In this document: positions 1 through 9,695 of the stretch, piece after piece
How positions within the stretch are numbered: position 1 is the first letter of the stretch
Layout: every line of letters starts with the position of its first letter
DNA from: Planctomycetes bacterium GWC2_45_44
GTDB taxonomy: Bacteria; Planctomycetota; Phycisphaerae; Sedimentisphaerales; UBA12454
Length of the DNA stretch: 41,504 nucleotides
Assembly: GCA_001824555.1 (NCBI GenBank)
Contig: MHXU01000133.1
Location: forward strand, 1 to 41,504
Direction: 5' to 3'
Position numbers and translations under genes: made by a program
Notes under the pieces: model-generated
Databases searched by the model: none
What the model saw: the letters and a program-made list of their open reading frames with translations, nothing else
Told to the model about the DNA's origin: nothing

Positions 1-2
1 CT

Positions 3-305
3 GATTCAGTTTGTAAAACCGATGTTGAGATAAAAAATCGCAACGGCCTGCATATGAGGCCGGCGATGCTGCTTGTCGATATAGCGAGCAAATTCTCTTC
101 TGATATAAAAATCAGCAATGAGCAAACCACCGCTGATGCCAAGAGCATTATGCAGGTTACAATGCTTGCGGCCGCGGCCGGGACAAAACTTGCCATAATG
201 GCGAAAGGGAGCGATTGCGAACAGGCCGTCGAGGCTCTTAAGGAGCTTATCGAGGTCAGAATGTTTGATGAAGAAGGCAGGCAGGAAGCGGTTGCCGCCG
301 GCTGA
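3..305 (+). CDS. ptsH: Phosphocarrier protein HPr (5' end lies outside the window)
   Basis: In-frame reading from nt 3 gives DSVCKTDVEIKNRNGLHMRPAML...DAKSIMQVTMLAA; HPr active-site His context (GLHxRPA) and Ser-46 region. Followed by EI. Confidence 0.9.
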   Translation, partial: DSVCKTDVEIKNRNGLHMRPAMLLVDIASKFSSDIKISNEQTTADAKSIMQVTMLAAAAGTKLAIMAKGSDCEQAVEALKELIEVRMFDEEGRQEAVAAG

Positions 306-346
306 AAGAGTTGTCTTTTGGTTAACGGAGTTAATTCGATATAGTA

Positions 347-2083
347 ATGGAGATTAAAAAGGGTATAGCTGTTTCGCCGGGCATTGCGATTGCAAAGCCT
401 CTTGTGATTGATTCGGAGGATTACCGGATACCGAGGCGGTCTATACTTCCGTCGGCAAAAGTAGCAGAGGTTAAAAAGGTCAGAGACGCTTTCAAAAGCG
501 CCGCTGCCGAGCTTGAAGAGGTCGGCTCGGACGACAAGCTTGCCCAGGGCAACATCAAGGATATTTTTGCGGTTCACCAGCGGTTTTTGAAAGATAAAAA
601 CCTACGCAAGAAAATCACCGACCTTGTCTATAATGACTTGCTTACGGCGGAATATGCCGTTTCGACCACATTAAGGGATATTGCAAACCATTTCGCCGCC
701 GTTCCCGATAAATATATCAGCGAAAGAGCGACGGATATTTATGACATCGAAAAACGTCTGCTCCGGCATCTGCTCGGCAAAAAAAGGGAAGATGCTGCCA
801 GTATCAGCCACGAGGTAGTGGTTGTTGCGCACGAGTTGAGTCCGACCCAGACGGCGGGTTTTGATAAAAAATTCATAAAGGGTTTCGCCACCGATGCCGG
901 CGGAAGAACAAGCCACACGGCCATTGTTGCGCGTTCTTTGGGCATTCCCGCAGTGGTTGGTCTTGAGGATGTAACTCGAAATATCGACCCGACTGCGACG
1001 GTTATTATTGACGGCAATCGCGGCGTTGTAGTCATCGACCCCGATGAAGCTACGCTGAAACAATATCAGCAGTTTGCCGTGCAGTTCGACAGGCTCGAAA
1101 AGGAACTCGACGCCCTGCGAGACCTTGACGCGATTACGCGCGACGGCGTGGCGGTTCAGCTGCTTGGAAATATCGAATTTCCGAACGAAGCAGAGATGAT
1201 AATCGACAAGGGCGGACACGGAATAGGCCTGTATCGTACGGAATTTTTATATTTGTACAGTCAGACCGAACCTACGGAAGAAGACCATTACAACGCATAT
1301 ACCGAGGTTCTTCACGTTTTTGGAGATATGCCCGTTGTGATAAGGACTATGGACCTTGGCGCAGACAAGTTCACGCAGAGCAAGCGTTTTGCCAAGGAGA
1401 CGAATCCACAGCTTGGCCTTCGCTCAATCAGATTTTGTCTGCAAAATCTGGCGATGTTCAAAACGCAGCTTCGGGCTATTCTGCGAGCGTCCGTTCACGG
1501 CGATGTAAGGGTGATGTTCCCGCTGATTAGTTCTCTGCACGAACTGCGGCAGGCGAAAATGATTTTGCGCGACGTGATGGAGGACCTCGATGAAGACGGC
1601 CTTAAATACAATCCGAATATGCCTGTGGGCATTATGATAGAAACGCCCTCGGCCGCTCTTACCGCCTCGATTCTCGCGACAGAGAGCGATTTTTTCAGCA
1701 TAGGCACAAACGACCTGATTCAATATACTCTTGCGGTTGACAGAGGCAACGAGAGAGTTTCGACTCTTTATTCGGGAGCCGACCCCGCCATAATAGGCCT
1801 GCTCCGAAGCGTGATACACGATGCGAACAAAGCTCGAATCAGCGCAAGTGTTTGCGGAGAAATGGCATCAGAGCCGGAATATGTGATGCTCCTTTTGGGA
1901 TTGGGCTACAGGACTTTTTCGATTGCTCCGCCTATGATACCGGAAATCAAAAAAATAATACGTTCCGTAACGATAGAATCGTGCAATGACTTAGCCAGAA
2001 AAGTTTTGATGATGAATTCAGAACGCGAGGTAATAAATTATCTGCGCAACGCCGCGATAAAAGTTCTGCCGGAAGTGTTCTAA
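347..2083 (+). CDS. ptsI: PTS Enzyme I (phosphoenolpyruvate-protein phosphotransferase)
   Basis: 578 aa; GGRTSHTAIVARSLGIPAVVG phosphohistidine motif, TMDLGADK, GIMIETPSA, FFSIGTNDLIQYTLAVDRGN. Confidence 0.96.
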   Translation: MEIKKGIAVSPGIAIAKPLVIDSEDYRIPRRSILPSAKVAEVKKVRDAFKSAAAELEEVGSDDKLAQGNIKDIFAVHQRFLKDKNLRKKITDLVYNDLLTAEYAVSTTLRDIANHFAAVPDKYISERATDIYDIEKRLLRHLLGKKREDAASISHEVVVVAHELSPTQTAGFDKKFIKGFATDAGGRTSHTAIVARSLGIPAVVGLEDVTRNIDPTATVIIDGNRGVVVIDPDEATLKQYQQFAVQFDRLEKELDALRDLDAITRDGVAVQLLGNIEFPNEAEMIIDKGGHGIGLYRTEFLYLYSQTEPTEEDHYNAYTEVLHVFGDMPVVIRTMDLGADKFTQSKRFAKETNPQLGLRSIRFCLQNLAMFKTQLRAILRASVHGDVRVMFPLISSLHELRQAKMILRDVMEDLDEDGLKYNPNMPVGIMIETPSAALTASILATESDFFSIGTNDLIQYTLAVDRGNERVSTLYSGADPAIIGLLRSVIHDANKARISASVCGEMASEPEYVMLLLGLGYRTFSIAPPMIPEIKKIIRSVTIESCNDLARKVLMMNSEREVINYLRNAAIKVLPEVF

Positions 2084-2177
2084 CGAAAATAAAAAATAAA
2101 AGATTAAAAATAAAAAATGCGGAATCCGCTTGCAGCGGAAACTATTTTTAAATAATTTTTTACAGAATTAAGGAGAT

Positions 2178-2834
2178 TTGCAAATAGAGTCGGTCGGTCT
2201 TACGCTTGCTGGCAGATTTAAGATATTCGGCAACGCGCGGTTTTTGTCGCATCAGGAAACTATGCGCACAATTACGCGAGCCGTTGTTCGCAGCGGTATC
2301 GAGATGGTTTATTCGCAGGGCTTTAATCCGCATCCGCGATTTTCACTGCCTCTGCCCAGAAATGTCGGGCTTGCCTCCGATGATGAGCTTTTTTCTATGA
2401 GAATTAAGCCTTCGCCGGCCTGTAATGACAGCGCTGATTACGCGAAACTGATTGCTCCGCAGTTGCCGATTGGGTTTGAATTGAAAGATGTCGAGCTGTA
2501 TCAGAAAAACGCGGCCTATCAGCCGATTGAGGTTGAGTATTTCATCCGTGCAGAATCGCGGCAGGGGGTTCTTGACAGTCTTAACGAAAAAATAAAATCC
2601 GGCGAAGAAATTATAGCCGAGAGAATTATAAACGAAAAAGGCGATACGAAAACGGTAAATATAGCGAACTTTCTTAAGGAATTCCAAATCGCAGGCGACG
2701 GCGTAAGAGTCGTCAGCAAAGTTTTTCCGAACGGAACGATTAGGCCCGACGAGATATTAAAACTGCTCGGCATAGATACGACAAACGTGAGCGGTTTGAT
2801 TATAAGAAAAAAAGTTAATTGGCAGATAAGTTAA
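2178..2834 (+). CDS. TIGR03936-family (radical SAM-linked, DUF2344) protein
   Basis: FKIFGNARFLSHQETMRTITRAVVRSGIEMVYSQGFNPHPRFSLPLPRNVGLAS is typical of this family; sits directly before RNase G/E. TTG start assumed. Confidence 0.82.
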   Translation: MQIESVGLTLAGRFKIFGNARFLSHQETMRTITRAVVRSGIEMVYSQGFNPHPRFSLPLPRNVGLASDDELFSMRIKPSPACNDSADYAKLIAPQLPIGFELKDVELYQKNAAYQPIEVEYFIRAESRQGVLDSLNEKIKSGEEIIAERIINEKGDTKTVNIANFLKEFQIAGDGVRVVSKVFPNGTIRPDEILKLLGIDTTNVSGLIIRKKVNWQIS

Positions 2835-2994
2835 GTTTGGTATCTCGTTGTTCGTGAAGCGTGAAGCGAAAAACCGAAATACGCTTCACGAGATACGCTT
2901 CACAACTTATACTTTTTTTCATTGTGTTAGAGACTATTAGTTAATGAATCGGCCTAAAGGTCGATGATATTTTAAAATAAAGGATAGTGAATTT

Positions 2995-4479
2995 ATGTCA
3001 ACAGAGATGCTTATTAATTTTGCCGAGTCGGACGAGTGCAGAATCGCGGTCGTTCACGATGGCAGCCTCGAAGAGCTTTATGTAGAGAGAACTTCGGCGG
3101 CCAGCCACGTCGGCAATATATATAAAGGCAGAGTAGTAAATATCGAGCCTGCGATTCAGGCGGCGTTCATAGATTTCGGAGCCGGCAAAAACGGCTTCCT
3201 TCACGTCAGCGACCTGCACCCGCGATACTATATGCGCAAGGGGCAGGAATATACCGAACACATCGGCAAAAGAAAAGCTCTGCGGGACAGGCCTCCGATT
3301 CAGCAATGCCTGAAAAAAGGACAGGATTTAGTCGTTCAGGTTACCAAAGAGGGCATAAACACCAAAGGCCCGACGCTTTCGACATATTTGTCGCTGCCGG
3401 GCAAATATCTCGTTATGATGCCCTGGATGCACGACCTCGGCGTTTCGCAGAAAATTGAAGACGAGCAGGAACGCGCAAGGCTGCGTGCGATTCTCGATGA
3501 GGTCGCAGTGCCTGACAAGGCAGGGTTCATTATGCGAACCGCAAGCGAAGGCTGCTCCAAAAAAGATGTTCAGAAGGATTTGGAATATATCAGCAGGCTG
3601 TTCAGCGCAATCGAGAAAAAAATGGATGCCGCTCCATCTCCATCGGAGCTTTATCGCGAGTCGGATTTGGTTATCCGTGTAATCAGAGATATTTTCAATA
3701 ATGATGTCAGCAAAATAATCTGCGACAGCGAGCAGGTTGCCAAAAAGGTAAGCGATTTTCTTGCCATTATTCAGCCGCGAATGCAAAAACGGGTTTCGTA
3801 TTACGACGGCAAAATACCGCTTTTCCACAAGTATAAAGTGGAAGACGAATTAAGGAGCATCAACTTAAAGCGCGTCGAACTCAAAAGCGGCGGCTCGATT
3901 GTCATAGAGCAGACCGAGGCTTTAGTTGCGATTGATGTCAACAGCGGCAAATACAGAAAACACGAAAATGCCGAGCAGACCGCGCTGAAAATTAACGTCG
4001 AAGCGGCAAAAGAAATTGCCCGCCAGTTGAAACTCCGCGATATGGGCGGGCTGATTATCTGCGATTTTATTGATATGCGCGACAGCAAAAACAGAAGGGA
4101 AGTTGAAAAGGCTTTTCGAACCGCTCTCGGCAGCGACAAAGCGCGCAGCAGAATCCTCAAGATTAGCTCGTTCGGCATAATAGAAATGACTCGCCAGAGA
4201 ATGAGGCCTTCGCTGCAGTTGAGTACCTATCATAAATGCCCGTACTGTCTGGGTTCTGGTATGGTCAAAAGCCCCGAATCGGCCGCTATCGAAATTATGA
4301 GAACGCTGAATATGGCCGCGGCAAAGAGCGATGTCAGACGAATCGAACTTTCCGTTCCGCCTGCCGTCGCGGATTTTATGCTTAACAAACGCAGGGCTGC
4401 GCTGGCCAAAATTGAAGCAAACGAGCAGAAGCATATAATTATTCGCTCTGATGTTTTGACGAACGCGAAGCGATTGTAA
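2995..4479 (+). CDS. rng: Ribonuclease G/E family protein
   Basis: 494 aa; S1-like N-terminus (GNIYKGRVVNIEPAIQAAFIDFGAGKNGFLHVSD), VAIDVNSGKY, GGLIICDFIDM, C-terminal CPYCLGSG zinc link. Confidence 0.93.
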   Translation: MSTEMLINFAESDECRIAVVHDGSLEELYVERTSAASHVGNIYKGRVVNIEPAIQAAFIDFGAGKNGFLHVSDLHPRYYMRKGQEYTEHIGKRKALRDRPPIQQCLKKGQDLVVQVTKEGINTKGPTLSTYLSLPGKYLVMMPWMHDLGVSQKIEDEQERARLRAILDEVAVPDKAGFIMRTASEGCSKKDVQKDLEYISRLFSAIEKKMDAAPSPSELYRESDLVIRVIRDIFNNDVSKIICDSEQVAKKVSDFLAIIQPRMQKRVSYYDGKIPLFHKYKVEDELRSINLKRVELKSGGSIVIEQTEALVAIDVNSGKYRKHENAEQTALKINVEAAKEIARQLKLRDMGGLIICDFIDMRDSKNRREVEKAFRTALGSDKARSRILKISSFGIIEMTRQRMRPSLQLSTYHKCPYCLGSGMVKSPESAAIEIMRTLNMAAAKSDVRRIELSVPPAVADFMLNKRRAALAKIEANEQKHIIIRSDVLTNAKRL

Positions 4480-4543
4480 AAATATAAAAAATAAAATAAT
4501 ATCTCTGTGGCTATCCTTTTTATAACAATGGAATGATTAAAGA

Positions 4544-5521
4544 ATGAAGATTGACCTTAATTACGCAAAACAGGTGATAACATCCGAGGCGGCGGGCGTT
4601 GCCAAAATGGGCGCCATCGTTGACGATGTTTTTTATTCCGCCGCCGAGCTGATTTATGACTGCAAAGGCTCGGTTATTGTAACTGGTATGGGCAAGGCCG
4701 GTATCGTCGGCCAAAAAATCAGCTCAACGCTTGCTTCGACAGGCACGCCGAGCCATTTTTTGCATCCCGCCGAGGCCGTTCACGGCGATTTAGGCAGACT
4801 GCGGCAGGGCGATGTCGTTCTTGCTTTGAGCTACGGCGGCGAAACGGACGAAATTCTGCGAATGGTGAATATCGTCAAGCAGCTTGAAATTAAAATTATC
4901 GCCATCACAGGCAAAAAGCAATCGCGTCTGGCAAAATACAGCGACATTGTTCTTTGTATGGGCGAATTGGAGGAGGCTTGTCCGCTCGGCGTTGCGCCCA
5001 GCGTTTCGACTACCTGTATGCTCGCGGTCGGCGACGCTCTGGCGTTAGTCGTTATGAAAGCAAAGGAATTCGGCGTTGAAGATTACGCTCGATTTCACCC
5101 CGCCGGTTCGCTCGGCGCGAAATTGATTACCGTCGAACAATCAATGATGCTCAAGGCCGACGAAAAACTGCCTCTTGCAAAAGTCTCCGACACTGTCCGG
5201 CAAATGCTCTCGGCAAACAGCGGTGTCAAGAGACACGGAGCGGTAATGATTGTCGGCGCTGACGGCAAATTAGTCGGCATTGTTACGGATGCCGATTTGC
5301 GAAGGCACATCGCGGCAGCCGGCGAAAAGGCGTTTGATATTGCGGTTAAGGATATGATGACCGCAAACTGCAAAAGAATCAGAGCCGGCGCACTTGCCGC
5401 CGAGGCGATGGCGATTTTCCACAAGCACAGAATCGACGATTTGCCCGTTGTCGATGATAATGATAAGCCTGTCGGTATGATTGACGTTCAGGATGTATTC
5501 GCAATAAAGATAGTTGGATAA
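4544..5521 (+). CDS. kdsD: Arabinose-5-phosphate isomerase (KpsF/GutQ family; SIS + CBS pair)
   Basis: SIS (VIVTGMGKAGIVGQKISSTLASTGTPSHFLHPAEAVHGDLG) and tandem CBS domains; next to kdsC. Confidence 0.94.
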   Translation: MKIDLNYAKQVITSEAAGVAKMGAIVDDVFYSAAELIYDCKGSVIVTGMGKAGIVGQKISSTLASTGTPSHFLHPAEAVHGDLGRLRQGDVVLALSYGGETDEILRMVNIVKQLEIKIIAITGKKQSRLAKYSDIVLCMGELEEACPLGVAPSVSTTCMLAVGDALALVVMKAKEFGVEDYARFHPAGSLGAKLITVEQSMMLKADEKLPLAKVSDTVRQMLSANSGVKRHGAVMIVGADGKLVGIVTDADLRRHIAAAGEKAFDIAVKDMMTANCKRIRAGALAAEAMAIFHKHRIDDLPVVDDNDKPVGMIDVQDVFAIKIVG

Positions 5522-5523
5522 AA

Positions 5524-6051
5524 ATGAATAATATCAAAAAAAATGATTTGAAAGAAATTAAACTTCTTGCGATGGACGTTGACGGCGTTCTAACCGACGG
5601 CGGTCTTTTAATCGGCTCCGACGGCACGGAATTCAAAAACTTCAATCTCCTCGACGGCCACGGAATCAGAATGTGGCACAGGGCGGGCTTCAAAACCGCA
5701 ATTATCAGCGGCAGAAAAAGCGGCGCAACGCAGGCCAGAGCGAAGGAACTTGAAATCAATTTTGTTTATCAGCCCTGCGATAACAAACTCGAAGGGTTTA
5801 ATGACCTGCTGGCCAAATCGGGACTTGAACCAAAAAATATAGCCTATATCGGCGACGATGTAATGGATATTCCTCTTGTAAAAAGGGCGGGCTTCGGTGT
5901 CGCGGTCGCAAACGCAGTTAACGAACTAAAAAGCTGCGCTCATTATATAACATCAGGCAGCGGCGGAAACGGCGCCGTCCGTGAAGTTATCGAATACATC
6001 CTCAAAAACACCGGCCAATGGGACGAACTGATGCGGCGATATTTGATTTAA
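5524..6051 (+). CDS. kdsC: KDO-8-phosphate phosphatase (HAD superfamily)
   Basis: LLAMDVDGVLTDGGLLIGSDGTEFKNFNLLDGHGIRMWHRAGFKTAIISGRKS; YIGDDVMDIPLVKRAGFGVAVANA. Confidence 0.94.
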   Translation: MNNIKKNDLKEIKLLAMDVDGVLTDGGLLIGSDGTEFKNFNLLDGHGIRMWHRAGFKTAIISGRKSGATQARAKELEINFVYQPCDNKLEGFNDLLAKSGLEPKNIAYIGDDVMDIPLVKRAGFGVAVANAVNELKSCAHYITSGSGGNGAVREVIEYILKNTGQWDELMRRYLI

Positions 6052-6057
6052 AATGGA

Positions 6058-8280
6058 ATGGAATCTATGATATTAGGACGAAAATTTATAATCTGGTTTG
6101 TTTCGTTTGTCATTGTTCTGGGGGCGTTTTTGCTCTACAGAGGAGCTAACGATGCCGGCGTAATTGAATTGACCTCGCTTAACGTCGCATCCGACGCCAA
6201 CGACGCGAATATATTCGCCGACGCCAACGCCGGCCAAATCGGACAGGCAAAACTGAAAGGCCTTCGGCAGGCGCGTTTCGATACCGTTGATGCCAAAACC
6301 AGAAAGCTGAAGCGGAGCGTGGGTTTTGAAAAAGTTATACACACCACCGGCGACCTGTGGGAACTTGACAAGCCGTATATGAATGTTTTTCAGGGCAAGC
6401 TGCGCTGCGATATTACCTCCGACACCGGAATCATCGAGGTCGAAAATGTCGAAGGTTCGGATCCAACCCCGAAATCAGCCGTGCTGAAAAACAATGTTAT
6501 AATCCACATTATGCCCGAAACCGTCGCCAGTATGTCGGATAGTTTCATATATCTCAACGAAGTTACGTTCGATTCCGACCGTTCGATGTTCTTTTCCGAT
6601 AATGATGTTAATTTTATCTCCGCCGACGCTCATCTTGTCGGCAAAGGGCTGGAAGTCGTTTATAACAGCATTACCAATCGGCTCGAATATCTCAAAATTA
6701 TGCAAGTCGATTATCTGAACATCACAAGCGTTCAGAAGGCCAAAAAGCTCGAAGAGCAAAACGCCAAAAAGGAAACCGCCGCTGCTGCCCCTTCGCAGTC
6801 GGCCGCGCAATCTCAACCTGCGCAATCACAGCCCGCCAATGCCCAAGCTGCCGCGCCGCAGCCCAAATCCGCCAAAAAGACCGGCGAAAATTATAAGTGC
6901 CTCTTCCAGAATCAGGCCACAATAGAATATGGAGACGAGGTTGTGCTGGCCGATGAGATTGCCATTACAAATCTTTTGCTGTCCGATTCGCAGTCTGATT
7001 CTGATTCGCAGCCGCAGGCCGAAAAAACCGTCGCTCCCGTCGTGTCCGCTAATCAACCCGCTGTCAAGGCTGATACCAATATTCCTCCGCAGCCCGACCC
7101 TGCCGAACTGCAAAAGCGGATAATGTCCGAATTTCAGAACAGGCCGGTCGTTGCGATTGTCAAATGCAAAGGCGCGATGCTCGTAAAGCCCGAATCTTCC
7201 GCTCGAATCGACAATTATAAGTATGCCGATTTCAAAAAATTCGAGCAGTTATCCGACGATGTGCGTCAAATGCTCGGCAGAAGAAATATCCTGTCAAGTC
7301 GGCGTGTAAGCTACGATTACACGAATGAAATAGCCAAAGCGTATGACGATGTCGAAGTTGTCGCGTATCCCAAAACCGCCGATGCGAACAATATCGAAAA
7401 ACCATTTATTATAAGTTCCAAAAAAGGCGCAGAATTCCTGACAAAAAACAATCAGGCGATTTTTTATGGCAGCGTCAAAGGCGTTTTCGCCAAACAGACT
7501 GATGCTTATAACGAGGAAAATACATTCTTCGGCGACAAGCTGATTGTAGATTTGGCCGCAGCGGATACAAATGAACAGCCTACAGCACAGTCCGCCACTC
7601 CGATGTCCGCCAACGTGTCGCATATTACCGTCGTCGGACCAGGCGTTCGGCTCGAATCGGCCAGAACGCTCGGCGAAAAAAAGTTGAGCCACATTCGGCT
7701 TAAATCAAAACAAATAGATTACGACAAAGTTACCGAGAACATCATCGCTTCCGGCAAAGGCCAAATCGAATACGCAAGGGAGGAGCAGCCGGCCAAATCG
7801 GACGCTGCTTCGCAATCGTCAGCGGGCAAACCCTGCTATACAATCGTCGATGGCTTTGACAATCTTACCTGGGATACAAACTCGATGCACGTCCGAGCCG
7901 TCAGCGACAAAACCAACGGCATTCATGTTGGCTATATGCCGTTCACGCTCGACGAAAATCGCCAGAAAGTGTACGGCAAAAAAATTACAATCGACACTCG
8001 ACAGGTTGACATTGACTACAGCGAGCCTGTAAAAGGCAAATCGCAAATCGACCAGCTTTTCGCCACCGGCGGAGTTGTTTTTAACGAGCAGAACACATGG
8101 GAATTTGCCGGCAAAGAGCTTTCATATTACGCGAAGGACGATTTCCTCACCGTTTCCGGCTCACAGGATGTACCCTGTATGCTGAACGGCGCTTTTGTCG
8201 ATGGAATAGAATACAATCTTAAAACAGGCGCAGCCAGCGGCGTTATCGGCAAAGGCATCGGCGTTATGCCTTCGAGATAA
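6058..8280 (+). CDS. Large LptC/OstA-like LPS-transport-related protein (single N-terminal TM, repeated beta-type segments)
   Basis: 740 aa; N-terminal membrane anchor, LptC-like 'NNVIIHIMPETVASMSDSFIYLNEVTF' segment, further OstA-like strands, Q/A/P-rich linkers; directly after kdsD-kdsC. Confidence 0.65.
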   Translation: MESMILGRKFIIWFVSFVIVLGAFLLYRGANDAGVIELTSLNVASDANDANIFADANAGQIGQAKLKGLRQARFDTVDAKTRKLKRSVGFEKVIHTTGDLWELDKPYMNVFQGKLRCDITSDTGIIEVENVEGSDPTPKSAVLKNNVIIHIMPETVASMSDSFIYLNEVTFDSDRSMFFSDNDVNFISADAHLVGKGLEVVYNSITNRLEYLKIMQVDYLNITSVQKAKKLEEQNAKKETAAAAPSQSAAQSQPAQSQPANAQAAAPQPKSAKKTGENYKCLFQNQATIEYGDEVVLADEIAITNLLLSDSQSDSDSQPQAEKTVAPVVSANQPAVKADTNIPPQPDPAELQKRIMSEFQNRPVVAIVKCKGAMLVKPESSARIDNYKYADFKKFEQLSDDVRQMLGRRNILSSRRVSYDYTNEIAKAYDDVEVVAYPKTADANNIEKPFIISSKKGAEFLTKNNQAIFYGSVKGVFAKQTDAYNEENTFFGDKLIVDLAAADTNEQPTAQSATPMSANVSHITVVGPGVRLESARTLGEKKLSHIRLKSKQIDYDKVTENIIASGKGQIEYAREEQPAKSDAASQSSAGKPCYTIVDGFDNLTWDTNSMHVRAVSDKTNGIHVGYMPFTLDENRQKVYGKKITIDTRQVDIDYSEPVKGKSQIDQLFATGGVVFNEQNTWEFAGKELSYYAKDDFLTVSGSQDVPCMLNGAFVDGIEYNLKTGAASGVIGKGIGVMPSR

Positions 8281-8363
8281 AATATTTGACAACAGGATTG
8301 CCTTGCTGATACACTTGTGAAGTCAATTGTGTTTGTGCTTTAGATTTTATTGGTTTTGGATTT

Positions 8364-9695
8364 ATGGCCTGTCAAAACGAAAAAATTCGCTGGCTGCACA
8401 ATCAGATTCAGGATTGGGTGCGTTTGGGAATAATCGACACTGCCTGCGGCGAATCCATCGGCAAACTTTACCCTCCGCAAAAATCTTCACGCTCCTGGGC
8501 ATTGCTGATATTTTCCGGTCTCGGCGCGGTTATAATCGGCCTGGGCGTTATCCTTCTTTTTGCGTATAATTGGGATAAAATGGACAAATTCGCCAAGCTG
8601 GCAACCGTATTCGGTTCGCTGATTTTGGCGTATCTGGCCGGCGTAAGCCTTTTCACCCTGACCGAGCGGTTTAGAGGCATTGGCGAATCGCTTTGCCTGC
8701 TTGGCACAATGCTGTTTGGGGCGGGCATTTGGCTCGTCGCGCAGATTTATCACATCGAAGAACATTTCCCAAACGCCTTTCTGTTTTGGGGGTTGGGCGC
8801 GTTTTTGATGGCCTGGGCGATGCCATCTGTAATACAGGCTGCTCTTGCGGCGGTACTTTTCGGGTTGTTTGCGATTATGGAAGGCTCGGAATTTCGCACT
8901 GCCGTTCCTTATGTATTTTTGTTTTTGCTGCTGCTCCTGCCGCTTGCCTATAAAAAACAGTCATGGTTTCTGCTTTCGGTAATTCTTCTGTCAGCGGCCT
9001 GTTCGATTCTTTTTATGACCATAACATTGCAGCACAGCGAGATGATTGTCTTTCATTCTCTGCTAAGTATCTTTATTTTTTATACCGCCGTCGGATTGCT
9101 TCATCAGAAATCTGATGAATTTGAAAAATTTTCTGCTGTATATTGTTTCATCGGCATAGCGGGCTATCTGCTTATGCTTTTTATTCTGTCCTTCGACGAT
9201 ATAAGCCGTGAAATTTTAGAGCATCCGCTGCCTTTAAAGATAGACGCTGTATTTTACTGGCTCACTCCTTTTGCGCTTTCCATAGTTCTTTGGCTTGGAG
9301 TTATCAGGGAGATATTCAAAAAAACGCTTGTAAAATATTATTCGCACGATTTGCTTTTGATGCCGGTTCTGCTGATTTTCCTGTGCAGTTATTCTTTCAG
9401 CATTACAAGGTGTTTCGATTGGCCGGTGATTGGAGTATTTAATCTGCTCTTTTTGGTTCATTGTTTAATGATGATGGCCAAAGGCTGTATAGATGTGAAG
9501 TTAAACCAGGTGATTGTCGGCTCGCTGCTGCTGGCTGCGCTGGTTGTCGCGAGGTTCTTTGACTTTTTTGAAAGCTTGGCCGTTCGGGGAACTGTTTTTG
9601 TTATTGTCGGCGTTTTGATTTTCAGTCAGGGTTTTTTCTATATCAAATCAAAGAAGAAAAAAGCCCTGCGGGAGAATAAATGCGAAAGCTGCTGA
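8364..9695 (+). CDS. DUF2157 domain membrane protein
   Basis: 443 aa; soluble N-terminus then many TM helices; overlaps a GDYXXLXY protein, a recurrent pairing. Confidence 0.8.
   Translation: MACQNEKIRWLHNQIQDWVRLGIIDTACGESIGKLYPPQKSSRSWALLIFSGLGAVIIGLGVILLFAYNWDKMDKFAKLATVFGSLILAYLAGVSLFTLTERFRGIGESLCLLGTMLFGAGIWLVAQIYHIEEHFPNAFLFWGLGAFLMAWAMPSVIQAALAAVLFGLFAIMEGSEFRTAVPYVFLFLLLLLPLAYKKQSWFLLSVILLSAACSILFMTITLQHSEMIVFHSLLSIFIFYTAVGLLHQKSDEFEKFSAVYCFIGIAGYLLMLFILSFDDISREILEHPLPLKIDAVFYWLTPFALSIVLWLGVIREIFKKTLVKYYSHDLLLMPVLLIFLCSYSFSITRCFDWPVIGVFNLLFLVHCLMMMAKGCIDVKLNQVIVGSLLLAALVVARFFDFFESLAVRGTVFVIVGVLIFSQGFFYIKSKKKKALRENKCESC

Noticed and set aside
671-1819. Antisense ORFs over ptsI, rng, kdsD, lptC-like, flg and glycosyltransferase genes
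   Set aside because: Each is opposite a well-supported coding gene and looks like a shadow ORF.
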